A stretch of 64,000 bases of DNA, taken from the NCBI RefSeq assembly GCF_000186865.1, contig NW_008705572.1, positions 455,384 through 519,383 on the forward strand, written 5' to 3'. Under the pieces are notes generated by a model, which saw only the letters and a program-made list of their open reading frames with translations, did not search any database and was not told the DNA's origin. Positions within the stretch are counted from its first letter, which is position 1; every line of letters starts with the position of its first letter. Position numbers and translations under genes: made by a program. The DNA comes from Aureococcus anophagefferens (lineage: Eukaryota > Sar > Pelagophyceae > Pelagomonadales > Pelagomonadaceae). This document shows, in pieces, positions 1 to 8,939 of the stretch.

Positions 1-2892
1 AGCGCCGCGTCGCGCGCGTCGAGGCGCGCGCGTCCCCGTTCGTCGGCCCGCTGCGCGGCGTGCCGGAGCCGCACGGCCTTGAACCACTCCTCGAGCGCCG
101 CGGCGCCCGCGCCCGCGTCGTCGAGCGCCGCGCCGACGCCGAGCCGGAGCCCCGCGTCCGACGGGCTCAGCGCCGACGACGCGAAGAGCGCGCCGAGCAG
201 GCGCGCGTCGTCGGGGCGCCGCGGCCCGCAGCGCCTCGTTCAGGTTGCCCGCGACGTCGCCGTCGTCGCGGACCCGGAGGCCGGACAGGTACGCCGCGGC
301 CGCGCCGGCCGCGTCGCCGGCCCTGCGCCGCACGTGGCCCAGGTTGTACCAGAAGTGGGACGACCAGGGCGCGCGGTCCACGGCGTGGCGCAGCTCCGCC
401 GCGGCCGCCGCGTCGTCGCCGGCGAAGTGGCAGTCGAGGCCCCGGAACGACCGCGCGTTCGCGTCCTCGGGATACGCGGCCGCGAAGCGCGCGACGGACG
501 ACCGGCGCCGCGCGGCGCCGTCGACGGGCGGGAGCGAAGACGCCGCCCGCTCGTCGGCGTCCGGGTCGTCGCCGCCGAAGCAGGGCGGCCCCGCGGCGCC
601 GCCGAGGTCCGCGGCCGCGCGGCGGTAGCGGCAGTCCTTGAGGCCCGCGCGGTCGCGCGGCGCCGCGGGGTCGACGACGACGTGCCAGGTCCGCTTCCCC
701 GCGCGGAAGGCCTCGTAGGCGGCCTCGTAGGCGGCCTCGGCGGACGCGACGGACCGCGCGGCGTCGAAGAGGGGCTCGGCGCTCGTCCGCGCGACCGTCG
801 CGTTCCGGAGCCGCTCGAAGGGGAGGGCGCCCGCGACGGCCTCGAAGTCCTTGACGGAGTCCACCAACGTCAAATTCTCGAGGGCCGCGGCCGCGAGCAG
901 GGACGCGCCGACGCGGCTCGCGAAGCGGCCGACGCCGTCGCCGCCGCCGCCGCCGAAGCCGCGGATCGCGAGGAGCGGCACGGCGGCCCAGAGGCTGTCG
1001 GCGCCCGTCGTGTGCGCGCCGTAGACGAGGTTGTCCAGGAAGAGGTCGCAGGTCTCGGCCATGCGCGTGAGGTGCGCCTGGCGCGGCACGCGGCCGAGCC
1101 AGACGAGGCGCGCGGGGTGCACGCCGCGCGCCGCGGCCTCGGCCGCGAGGTTCGCGACGACGACGGCGCCGAGGGGCTCCTTGGGCCGCAGGAGCGCGAG
1201 CGTCGCCCCCGGCGACCGCCGGAGCGCGCCCATCCAGAGCGTGAAGGACTCGGGCTCGTACTTGTCGATCTGGTTGAAGTTGCAGTAGCGCGGCGGCCCC
1301 GGCGCGCGCCGCGCGCCGAGGTCCGCGGGCGGCCAGTGCGCGCCGTAGTCGTTGGCCTGGTAGGAGAAGGGCAGGTAGATGAGCGGCTCCGCCGCCGTCG
1401 CCGCGGCGTGGTCCGGCGGCAACACTTTCGCGTCGGCCATCGTGTAGTCGAAGTGGCCGCCGCCCGCGACGCCCGGGTAGCCGAGGTAGGAGATGAGCAG
1501 CGCGCCCGGCGGCGCGACGGACTCGCTCGCGAGCTCGAGGCGCGCGCCCCGCGTGTGCGTCATGAGGTCGACGACGACGTCGAGGTCGAGGGCGTCCATG
1601 CCCCGCTTCGCCGCGGCGACGTCGACGTCGAAGAGCTCGAGGAACCCGCCTTCGGGCCGCCGCTCCGCGCGCGTCCGGAGCACGGACGCGTCGTTCTCGC
1701 CGTAGCTCAAGACGAAGGTCTCGACGACGGCCGGGTCGTGGTCGCTCACGAGGCGCCGCGTGAGGTAGCCCATGGGGTGCTCGCGGAAGTCGAAGCTCAG
1801 GTACCCGACGCGGAGGCGGCTCCGCCGCGCCCTCCGCGGCGGCGGCGGCGCCGCGTGGCCGAAGCGCTGGAAGACCTGGGCCGACGTCAGGCGCCGCAGC
1901 ACGTCGTTGGGGAAGTGCTGCAGGAGCGTCGCGTCGTAGGGCATGACCGCGAGGTCGACGTCGCGGCGCCCGACGCCCGCGCCGCGGCGCCGCCGGCCCT
2001 CGAAGTCCGCCAGCGACGCCTCCACGATGGCCAGCAGCCCCCGCTGCGTCTCCTCGAAGCCCGCCCACTTGCAGATCGTGCGCCGCGCGGTCATGAGGTT
2101 CCCCAGCGACGTGCCGTCGTCCGGCGCGAAGGCGACGGCCTCGCCGAAGACGGCCTCGGCGCGGTCGTGGAGGTTGCCGTCGCGGAAGGTCTGGCCCAGG
2201 TTGTTCAGCGCGTTGAGGCGCACGCCCCGGGACAGGGTCGGGTCGGCGACGAGCTCGAGCTGGATGCGCGCGGCCGCGTCCGAGTCGCCCTCGGTGAAAT
2301 ACGTGTTCGCGAGGTTCAGCCGCGCGTTCTCGTGGGCCGGCGCGAGCGCCATGGTGCGCTCGTAGGCGGCGCGCGCGTCCTCGACGCGGCCCAGCCCGTC
2401 GAGGACGATGCCGTAGTTGAAGTGCGCGTCGGGGAAGTCGGGGTCCGCGGCGATGGCCCGTTCGAGGTGGCCGCGCGCGACCTCGAGCTTCGCGACGTCG
2501 CGCGCCGCGTTGCGCGACAGGAGGTGGCCCAGGTTCGACTCGGCCTGGGCGACGATCTTCGGGTGGTCCGCCGCGGCGATGGCCCGCTCGTAGCACGCGG
2601 CGGCCTTGGCGACGTCCGAGACGCCGTCGTTCGCGAGGTCGCTGTAGGCGTTGCCGAGGTTGATGAGCGCCTCCGGCAGCGCCGGCGCGATCGCGAGCGC
2701 CTCTTCGAACTCGGCGACGGCGCGCGCGTACTCGCCGCGGACCTGCGACGCCACGGCGGCGTTGTAGATGGCGTAGGCGTCGACCTCTTTCGCCGTGATG
2801 CTCCGCTGCACGCCCTCCTTCGTCGTGACGATGCTCACGATTTCGTCGTCGGCGACGGCGGTCGTCGCGGCGAGCAAGAGGACGAGGCGCAT
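1..2892 (-). CDS. O-GlcNAc transferase-like (GT41) protein with signal peptide, incomplete and frameshifted
   Basis: The ATG at 2892 opens a frame that runs off the window edge. It starts with a signal-peptide-like stretch (MRLVLLLAATTAVA), followed by TPR-type helices over about residues 35-290. The GT41 catalytic region covers about 355-700 and keeps the OGT hallmarks: FDFREHPMGYL near 365 (catalytic His region), FNQIDKYEP near 540 (UDP-binding Lys) and HTTGADSLWAA near 625. A further TPR-like segment lies near 840-890. Near 210-230 the good reading frame shifts by one base: upstream NLNEALR is in one frame and the continuation DARLLGALFASSALS is in another. That is either a sequencing or assembly indel or a true lesion. 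OGT/SPY enzymes usually act in the cytosol and nucleus, so the signal peptide is unusual. The C-terminus lies outside the window. The family call is firm; the substrate is unknown. Confidence 0.85.
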   Translation of the reverse strand, partial: MRLVLLLAATTAVADDEIVSIVTTKEGVQRSITAKEVDAYAIYNAAVASQVRGEYARAVAEFEEALAIAPALPEALINLGNAYSDLANDGVSDVAKAAACYERAIAAADHPKIVAQAESNLGHLLSRNAARDVAKLEVARGHLERAIAADPDFPDAHFNYGIVLDGLGRVEDARAAYERTMALAPAHENARLNLANTYFTEGDSDAAARIQLELVADPTLSRGVRLNALNNLGQTFRDGNLHDRAEAVFGEAVAFAPDDGTSLGNLMTARRTICKWAGFEETQRGLLAIVEASLADFEGRRRRGAGVGRRDVDLAVMPYDATLLQHFPNDVLRRLTSAQVFQRFGHAAPPPPRRARRSRLRVGYLSFDFREHPMGYLTRRLVSDHDPAVVETFVLSYGENDASVLRTRAERRPEGGFLELFDVDVAAAKRGMDALDLDVVVDLMTHTRGARLELASESVAPPGALLISYLGYPGVAGGGHFDYTMADAKVLPPDHAAATAAEPLIYLPFSYQANDYGAHWPPADLGARRAPGPPRYCNFNQIDKYEPESFTLWMGALRRSPGATLALLRPKEPLGAVVVANLAAEAAARGVHPARLVWLGRVPRQAHLTRMAETCDLFLDNLVYGAHTTGADSLWAAVPLLAIRGFGGGGGDGVGRFASRVGASLLAAAALENLTLVDSVKDFEAVAGALPFERLRNATVARTSAEPLFDAARSVASAEAAYEAAYEAFRAGKRTWHVVVDPAAPRDRAGLKDCRYRRAAADLGGAAGPPCFGGDDPDADERAASSLPPVDGAARRRSSVARFAAAYPEDANARSFRGLDCHFAGDDAAAAAELRHAVDRAPWSSHFWYNLGHVRRRAGDAAGAAAAYLSGLRVRDDGDVAGNLNEALRAAAPRRRAPARRALRVVGAEPVGRGAPARRRRGARRRGRGRRGARGVVQGRAAPARRAAGRRTGTRAPRRARRGA

Positions 2893-3073
2893 GGTCTCAG
2901 CGCTCTCGCCGAGGCCGCTACGGGGCTGCCATCGTCCGGCTGGGATGCAACTTTAGGGAACCTTTGGCTGAAGCTCGTCTGTACAGCTGTGCGTCGAGGT
3001 GGCTGTGCTTTTGAGGTGCTAGATCGAGTGCTCGTCGCTCGTCTTGCTGCTGCCGGTTGCATCCGTCGCAACA

Positions 3074-3688
3074 ATGCGCACCATGATGTTCGCGCTGCTC
3101 GCCGCGTCGACGTCGGCGTTGAAGCTCAGCCGGCGCGCCTTCGCCGCGGGCCCGGCGTCCGCGGCGCTGCTCGGGCCGCGCGCGGCCTTTGCCGTGCCCG
3201 GTCCGGCGGCGACGGCCCTCTCGGTGTTCAGCGCTTCCGATCCCACGAAGTCGCCGTTCCAGGGCTACTACAAAGACCCCGAGCACCTCGACGGCTACCG
3301 CATCATCAAGGCGAACGTCGGCCTCGGCGAGCTCCTCGTCACGGGCCGCGACGCGCCGGACGGCGAGGAGTTCGTGCTCACGGGCGTCATCACGTCGCAA
3401 TTCAGCGCCATCATCGACTTCTCGCCCAAGGGCGGGCCGAAGAACCTGCCGACGCGGTTCAAGCTCGTGCAAGGCCGGCCGATCATCGAGTTCCCGGACG
3501 GCAACGGCTGGGCGCGCATCTCCGAGAAGCCCGCGATCCCGACCGTGGAGGTGCCCATGTCCCAGGACAAGCGCAGCGGCCTGGACAAGCTGCGGGGTGC
3601 CATGGACACGGGCAAGCTCGCGGGCGACGCCAAGGACGCGGGCATCTCCCTGCCGAGCCTGAGCCTCCCGAAGCTGCCCTTCTCCTAG
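3074..3688 (+). CDS. Probable thylakoid-lumen protein with bipartite, Tat-like presequence
   Basis: 204 aa from the ATG at 3074, which is preceded by an A-rich context; the frame is open slightly upstream but has no ATG there. Residues 1-16 (MRTMMFALLAASTSA) look like a signal peptide. They are followed by LSRRAFAAGPASAALL, a twin-arginine motif plus hydrophobic stretch ending in an AFA cleavage site. This layout (ER signal, plastid transit, Tat signal) is typical of lumenal proteins in secondary plastids. The mature part is about 165 aa with a FQGYYKDPEHLDGYR motif, reminiscent of lumenal PsbP-like or TL-type proteins, but I do not recognise the family. It is divergent from the OGT-like gene, with 181 bp between the starts. 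Function is unassigned; localisation is inferred from the presequence alone. Confidence 0.7.
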   Translation: MRTMMFALLAASTSALKLSRRAFAAGPASAALLGPRAAFAVPGPAATALSVFSASDPTKSPFQGYYKDPEHLDGYRIIKANVGLGELLVTGRDAPDGEEFVLTGVITSQFSAIIDFSPKGGPKNLPTRFKLVQGRPIIEFPDGNGWARISEKPAIPTVEVPMSQDKRSGLDKLRGAMDTGKLAGDAKDAGISLPSLSLPKLPFS

Positions 3689-3916
3689 GAGCGGCGGGTA
3701 GTGTAACGTCGTCGGTCGAAGAATGGGTGCCGGTAGGGGTGTGGGTGTGGCTCCGGAGAGGTGTAGCCTAGGTGTCGCGTCCATCCGCCGGGCCTGCCGC
3801 GAGGTTCCCGATTCGTCGCCGCACATTGCTGGGTCGCGCGACGCGTTTCACGTCGGTAGAGCGGGCGCCCCTCGACGCGGACGGCGTCATCTGGTCGGCG
3901 CAAACGACGAGACGAT

Positions 3917-4593
3917 ATGGCGGCGCACGGTCCCTACGACCTCCAGATCAAGCTGCTGATGATCGGCGACTCCGCCGTGGGAAAGACGTCGCTCCTCCTG
4001 CGATATGCGAACGACACGTTTTCCTCGACGTTCATCACGACCATCGGCATCGACTTTAAGATTAAGACGATCAATCTGGACGGGAAGCGCGTCAAGCTCC
4101 AGATCTGGGACACCGCGGGCCAGGAGCAGTTCCGGACGATCACGCGGTCCTACTTCCGCGGCGCGCAGGGCATCGTGCTCGTGAGTGGACCCCCCCGCCC
4201 CCGCCCCCGCCCCCGCCCGCCCCGCGCGCCGCCCGCGCCGACGCCGACCCCCCCGCGCAGGTCTACGACATCACGGACCGGGGCACGTTCAACTCCGTGC
4301 GGTCGTGGATGGCGCAGATCAACGAGCACGCGGACGGCCAGGTGAACAAGATCCTCGTCGGCAACAAGTGCGACAACAGCTCCGCGCGCAAGGTCTCGGC
4401 CGACGAGGGCCGCAAGCTCGCCGACGAGTACGGCGTGCGCTTCATCGAGACGTCGGCCAAACAGAACGTCAACGTCACCGAGGCGTTCCGCGCGATCGCG
4501 CAGCAGGTCACGAGCCGCATCCCGAGCCGCGCCGCCGGCGGCGTCAAGCTCCAGTCCGCCGCCAAGCCCGGCGGCAAGAAGGGCTGCTGCTGA
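3917..4593 (+). CDS. Rab8/Rab1-type small GTPase, one intron
   Basis: Two exons, 3917..4180 and 4261..4593, give 198 aa. The 80-nt intron begins GTGAGT, is C-rich and ends CGCAG, in phase 0. GTPase motifs are complete: GDSAVGKT (residues 17-24), switch I TTIG (41-44), WDTAGQE (64-70), GNKCD and ETSAK. The C-terminus KKGCC is a geranylgeranylation signal. The effector region [11 protein letters not shown] fits Rab8/Rab10/Rab1, regulators of secretory vesicle traffic at Golgi and plasma membrane. Residue 71 is Gln (GQEQF), where most Rabs have Arg (GQERF); the catalytic Gln is present. A close paralogue lies at 29181-29938 with an intron at a different place. It converges on the SSF1 gene with 93 bp between stop codons. 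Confidence 0.93.
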
Positions 4594-4686
4594 GGGGGGC
4601 GCGCGGGCGTCGGGGCGCGCGTCGGCGGAGCGGCGGCGTCGATCTAAAAGTTGTTCAGACAAATCTATCGAGAAGTAGCAACCGGT

Positions 4687-5949
4687 TTATTTGCCGCGAC
4701 CGCCGCGGCGGCGTTTCTTCGTCGCGGGCGGCGGGGAGGGCGCGGCGGCGCCCTCGTCGTCCGCGTCGCCGTCGGAGTCCTCCTCGTCCTCGTCCTCGTC
4801 CTCGTCGACCTCCTCGCCGCTCTCGTCGTCGTCGTCCGCCTCGTCGTCGTCGTCGTCCGCGTCGCCGCCGGACTCGTCGTCGTCGTCGTCGTCGCGGAAG
4901 CCCCGGGACGTGGGCTGCTTCGAGAGGTCGGCGCCGGCGGTCGCGCGGTCGCCGGCGAAGGCGTGGTAGAGCACGTCGCCGTCGCAGACGCCGCGCTGGA
5001 CCTTGTAGAGCTTCATCGTGAGCCGCGGCCCGAGCTCCGCGAGCTTGATCGCGGACTCGCGGTGCTTCACGTTCGACCGGCCCGCGTACTTGCCCGCGAG
5101 CACGACCTTGGCGTCGTTCTCCGCCTCGGAGTCGGAGCCGTAGGCGTCGTCGTTCGCGGGGCGCGCGAGGCCCCGGACGTACTCGGAGATGTCCCTGAGC
5201 TTCGAGAGGTCCGGCGTCTTGCCCTTGGCCTCGACGACGCGCTTCACGGTCTTGGACACGCCCGACGCGGACGCGCGGATGGCGTAGTGGCGCAGCTCCA
5301 GGACGTCCGTCGCCGGGTCGCGCTCCACGAGCACGACGCGGCGGCAGTCCGCGAGCTTGACCGTGCTGACGTCGATGGGCGCGAACATGGCCTCGAAGGT
5401 CACGCGGAGGAGCTTGACGTGCGGCGCGGCCTCGTCGGCGCCGAAGTTGTTGAGCACGACGAGGGGCGCCGTCGCGTAGGCCGCCGTCGTGTCGAAGGGC
5501 CGCTTCTGCGCCGCGCGGACCGTCCGCGCGAGCTCGAACGCTAAAATCTTCAGCGCGAGCGTCGGCCCCGCCGGCAGGCGCGCGATCCGCAGGTTGACCT
5601 GCGTCTCGCGCTGGGCGAGCATGAGCAGGTGGCTCACGCCGAGGGGCTGCGCGGCGTGCACGAAGTCCTTGAGCGTGTTCGTCGCCTTCTCCCGGAGCTT
5701 GAGCGCCGTGTGCGGCGCCATGACCTTGCGGAGCTCGAGGAGCAGCTCCGCGACGTGCTTCGACGTGTTGCCGCGCCGCACGATCATGGACCGCGGGATC
5801 GCCTTCTCGCCCCGGTCCGCCGCCTGCGGCGGCGGCGTCGCCTTGCCCGCGCCCTTGCCCTTGGCCGGCGCCGCTGCCGCGACCTTGGGCCGGTCGTCGA
5901 CGGCCTCCTGCGTCCGCGACTTCTTCCGCCGCCCGCCGCGCCGAGGCAT
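4687..5949 (-). CDS. SSF1: SSF1/Peter Pan Brix-domain ribosome biogenesis factor
   Basis: 420 aa from the ATG at 5949; the frame is open further upstream without coding character. A basic N-terminus (MPRRGGRRKKS) precedes a Brix domain over about residues 50-305. It contains the SSF1/PPAN signatures VMAPHTALKLREK, LKDFVHAAQPLGVSHL and VVLNNFG. The family binds 27S pre-rRNA in the nucleolus and is needed for 60S subunit assembly. Residues about 330-410 are a long Asp/Glu tract with DDDE repeats, followed by a basic KKRRRGGRGK tail, a common nucleolar arrangement. It is head-to-head with the gene at 6232 (282 bp between the starts). A single exon with no visible damage. Family assignment is confident by motif order and length. 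Confidence 0.92.
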   Translation of the reverse strand: MPRRGGRRKKSRTQEAVDDRPKVAAAAPAKGKGAGKATPPPQAADRGEKAIPRSMIVRRGNTSKHVAELLLELRKVMAPHTALKLREKATNTLKDFVHAAQPLGVSHLLMLAQRETQVNLRIARLPAGPTLALKILAFELARTVRAAQKRPFDTTAAYATAPLVVLNNFGADEAAPHVKLLRVTFEAMFAPIDVSTVKLADCRRVVLVERDPATDVLELRHYAIRASASGVSKTVKRVVEAKGKTPDLSKLRDISEYVRGLARPANDDAYGSDSEAENDAKVVLAGKYAGRSNVKHRESAIKLAELGPRLTMKLYKVQRGVCDGDVLYHAFAGDRATAGADLSKQPTSRGFRDDDDDDESGGDADDDDDEADDDDESGEEVDEDEDEDEEDSDGDADDEGAAAPSPPPATKKRRRGGRGK

Positions 5950-6231
5950 GGCTGGCGGGTGCTGGCCGCGAAAGCGCTGCTGCGCGACGGCGGCCGGGTG
6001 TCGCTCGACGCGCTGCGCGACGAGGTGCTCGACGACGCGTGGGCCCGGAAGCTCGTCCGATCGCCCAAAACAGCAAAATCCGGCTGTGGAGAGGCCCTTG
6101 ACCGCCGACGGCGTCGTCCGTCGCCGCCTCCAACCCCCCAAACAAACCCGCCCGCTCTATCATCGACGCCTCGGCGTTGTCGGATTTTGATCGCTTTCCA
6201 TCGCCCACACCAAAACACCCCCCCGAAAACC

Positions 6232-6942
6232 ATGAGGATCAAACTCCGCCGCCTCGTCTGCCTGGGCTTGATCGTCTGCGTCGCCATCTCCTTCCTTCCC
6301 TTCACCTTCCGCGGCGATGACGACGACGACGGCGACGACGACTACGACGACGACGAGACGCGCGAAAACGCGATCCAGCGCCACCTGCGGCGCGAGCGCG
6401 AAATGCTCGCGTCGCAACTCCGGCACAAGCAGCAGCTCCTCGCAAAGGGCGCGAAGAAGGTCGGCGGCATGCTCCGCGGCACGAGGAAGAAGAAGGAGGC
6501 GCACCGGGACGACGACGACGACGCGTCCGCGGAATCCGTCCACGACGATCCCGGCAATCCCAACGGCGACGACGACGACGACGACGACGAGGACGACGGC
6601 CCGGAGGACGACAAGGTCGCGCTCTTCTGGAACCACGACGCCTTCGAGAAGGAGCGCGTGCCCGCGCGCGCGTTCCACCTCGGAGGCGGCGCGCCCCTCG
6701 ACGACGACGACGAGGACGACCTGCGGCGGATCCGGGAGGGCCGCGAGGACCGGCGCTTCGTCGCGGAGCCGTCGGTGCCCGTCGACCCCGGCGAGGACCT
6801 CGCGCGCAAAGCGCGCTGGGCGAAGACCCTCGAGGCCCAGGGGCGCTGGGGGGGCGCGTACCTCGGCAACGGCGTTCTTTCGCCCGCGGCGCTCGCGAAG
6901 CAGGCGCGCGCGCTCTTCGAGAAGCGGTGCCGCCGCGAGTGA
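6232..6942 (+). CDS. Acidic signal-anchored protein of unknown function
   Basis: 236 aa. The ATG at 6232 is chosen because it starts a clear signal anchor (RLVCLGLIVCVAISFLPF, about residues 7-25). The rest is hydrophilic: three Asp-rich runs separated by basic or helical stretches, including RRERE...LRHKQQLLAKGAKK (about 50-80), a likely coiled coil. The C-terminal 60 residues (RKARWAKTLEAQGRWGGAYLGNG) are the least repetitive part and probably the conserved one. No family recognised. It probably sits in the secretory membrane system with the acidic region in the lumen or cytosol. It shares a 282-bp divergent intergenic region with SSF1, which suggests a shared promoter but not necessarily a shared role. 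Confidence 0.65.
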   Translation: MRIKLRRLVCLGLIVCVAISFLPFTFRGDDDDDGDDDYDDDETRENAIQRHLRREREMLASQLRHKQQLLAKGAKKVGGMLRGTRKKKEAHRDDDDDASAESVHDDPGNPNGDDDDDDDEDDGPEDDKVALFWNHDAFEKERVPARAFHLGGGAPLDDDDEDDLRRIREGREDRRFVAEPSVPVDPGEDLARKARWAKTLEAQGRWGGAYLGNGVLSPAALAKQARALFEKRCRRE

Positions 6943-6946
6943 CTAA

Positions 6947-6999
6947 AGTTTTACCCACACGCTTCGGACTACTAGTAACAGAGCGAGTTTTACCCACAC
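6947..6999. repeat. Pair of 14-bp direct repeats between convergent genes
   Basis: AGTTTTACCCACAC occurs at 6947-6960 and again at 6986-6999, in the 233-bp gap between two convergent genes. It is AT-richer than its surroundings and lies just past the stop codon at 6942, so a 3'-end processing role is possible but unproven. Confidence 0.6.
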
Positions 7000-7175
7000 A
7001 CGGGCTAGAGAAAAACAGGGCGTGGCGCCGCGACCGGTGGTGCGGCGGCTTCTTCGCGCGGGGGCTCGGGGCGACGCTGGACGGCACTCGTCCAACAAGG
7101 GTGCGTCGCTCCGTCCGCTCCGCGCTTGCGCCGAGGCACATGCACAAAACACGGGGGGAGGGGGATGGTGGTCGG

Positions 7176-8939
7176 TCACTGGTCGAGGGGCACGCTGCGG
7201 TGCGCCGCGGGGTCGAAGACGCGGTCGGCGTCGAGGCCGTACTTGTCGTGGGAGGGGAAGCGCCGGATGGCGCCGTTGGAGGCGAGGTCGATGGACGCGA
7301 GGTCGAGCTCGACGACGTCGCGGCCCATGGCGTCGACGGCGGACGCGTCGGGCGGCTCGAGGCCGTGGAGCGACGCGTCGAGGCCCGACGCGTCCGAGAC
7401 CGGCGACGACGGCGGCTCCGGCGGGAGCCCCTCGTCGCTGTGGAGGCTCGCGTGGCGGTAGGCCTTGACGTCGTCGTCCTCGGGGATGGGCAGGCCGAGG
7501 CTGCAGCGGCGCTCGCCGCCGGGCGCGTCGTCGACGGTCCGCCGGCTCGTCTTCAGCTCCGGCGACCGCTCCGGCGAGTCGTCGCCGCCGGCGGCGGCGC
7601 CGTCGTCGAGGGCGCGCAGGCCGAGATCGGGCGTCTCCGCGGACATGGACGCCGCCGTCGCCGCCGCGAGGTGCAGCGCGAGCGCGGCGTCGTCGTCGTC
7701 GCCCGTTAAGTCGCCCGGCGGCGCGATGCCGCGCGCGACGACGTCGTCGGGCGACGACCCGGCCGACGAGGACGGCGCGTCGTCGTCCGCGGACACGACG
7801 GCGCTCAGCGACGGCGGCGCGCGGCCGCCGCTGAGGCGCCGCTGCTTCACGAGCGACCCGATCTTGTCCGTCGTCGACGGGCCGATGTACGAGTTCTTCC
7901 GGCCGCCGTCGCGCACGAAGGGGTGGTCCAGGATCGTCGCCGCGTCGATGCGCTCGTCCGGGTCCACCGTGAGGCACTTGGCCAGCAAATCCTTGGACCG
8001 CGACGACCGGTCGCGCCACGCGCGCTCGGGGAACGCGAGCGCGAGCGGCGCGGGCCCGGCCGCGCCGCGGCCCGCGTCGCTCCGCTCGAAGGCCTGCTCG
8101 TCCTCGGCGGCGTCGAAGGGCTCCATGCCGCTGAGCATGATGTAGAGCACGCAGCCCAGGCCCCAGACGTCGACCTTGGCGCCGTAGGGCCGCCCCGTGC
8201 GCTGCTCGGGCGCGATGAACCCGGGCGTGCCGCACAGCGTCGTCGTGATGCCCCGGTCGCTGTGGGCCATGCCGAAGTCCGCGAGCTTGACGTTCCGTAA
8301 AAGCGGCGTCGGTAAAAGCAGGTTCTCGAGCTTCATGTCGCGGTGGATGACGCCGTTCGCGTGGCAGTGCGCCAAAGCCGACGCGACGTCGCGCGTGAGG
8401 TTCGCGGCCGTGCGCTCCGAGAAGGAGCCGACCTTGCTCAGCCGCTCGAAGAGCTCGCCGCCGGCGGCGTACTCCATGACGAAGAGGTAGTGCGTCGCGT
8501 CCTCGAAGTCCTCGTAGCTCCGGAGCACGTTCGGGTGGTCCAACAGCCGCAAGGCCGTGATCTCGCGCCGGAGCTGCGCGAAGGTCTCGTCGTTGCCCTG
8601 GCGCCAGGCGGGCCGCTTGCGGCAGACCTTGACGGCGCGGAACTCGGGCTCGCCGCTACCGCGGGCCTTGCCGCCGGAGAAGAGGCCCCGGGCCCCGTCG
8701 CCCTCGCGCCGCTTCAGGCGGCAGAGGTGGACGATGGACGTCGCGCCCGTGCCCAGCACGCCGAGCGTCGCGTACTTGGCCCGGTAGGCCTGCGGGAGCT
8801 GCGTGCGGTGCGGGTCCCCGACGAAGCCCGCGGGCGCGTCGCGCGGCGCGAGCTTGGACCGCACGAGGCCGACGACGTCGTCGCGCTTCTCCCGCAGCAT
8901 CTTCAAAAACTCGCCCTGGTTCGCGAGGCAGCCCGCCAT
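7176..8939 (-). CDS. CAMK-like serine/threonine protein kinase
   Basis: 587 aa from the ATG at 8939 (MAGCLANQGEF). The frame stays open to about 9023 but offers only a GTG there. The kinase domain covers about residues 52-340: glycine loop LGTGATSIVHL near 60, Lys in FRAVKVCRK near 103, HRDMKLEN near 198, DFG near 221 and a CGTPGFIAPE activation segment near 235. The motif set fits the calcium/calmodulin-dependent or PSK-type group. A short insert follows the Gly-loop strand (GARGLFSGGKARG). Residues 360-587 are low-complexity and acidic with Ser-rich clusters, so probably regulatory. No EF-hands are present, so it is not a CDPK. A GGCTGCC motif lies about 120 bp upstream of the start (minus strand). 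Substrate unknown. Confidence 0.88.
   Translation of the reverse strand: MAGCLANQGEFLKMLREKRDDVVGLVRSKLAPRDAPAGFVGDPHRTQLPQAYRAKYATLGVLGTGATSIVHLCRLKRREGDGARGLFSGGKARGSGEPEFRAVKVCRKRPAWRQGNDETFAQLRREITALRLLDHPNVLRSYEDFEDATHYLFVMEYAAGGELFERLSKVGSFSERTAANLTRDVASALAHCHANGVIHRDMKLENLLLPTPLLRNVKLADFGMAHSDRGITTTLCGTPGFIAPEQRTGRPYGAKVDVWGLGCVLYIMLSGMEPFDAAEDEQAFERSDAGRGAAGPAPLALAFPERAWRDRSSRSKDLLAKCLTVDPDERIDAATILDHPFVRDGGRKNSYIGPSTTDKIGSLVKQRRLSGGRAPPSLSAVVSADDDAPSSSAGSSPDDVVARGIAPPGDLTGDDDDAALALHLAAATAASMSAETPDLGLRALDDGAAAGGDDSPERSPELKTSRRTVDDAPGGERRCSLGLPIPEDDDVKAYRHASLHSDEGLPPEPPSSPVSDASGLDASLHGLEPPDASAVDAMGRDVVELDLASIDLASNGAIRRFPSHDKYGLDADRVFDPAAHRSVPLDQ

Noticed and set aside
79..3771. A 1230-codon open frame on the plus strand
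   Set aside because: It is antisense to the OGT-like gene; its translation is Arg/Val/Ala-rich without motifs, a normal by-product of extreme GC bias. The same applies to long frames opposite SSF1, APC7, PreP, the kinesin, SUV3 and the gene at 61145.
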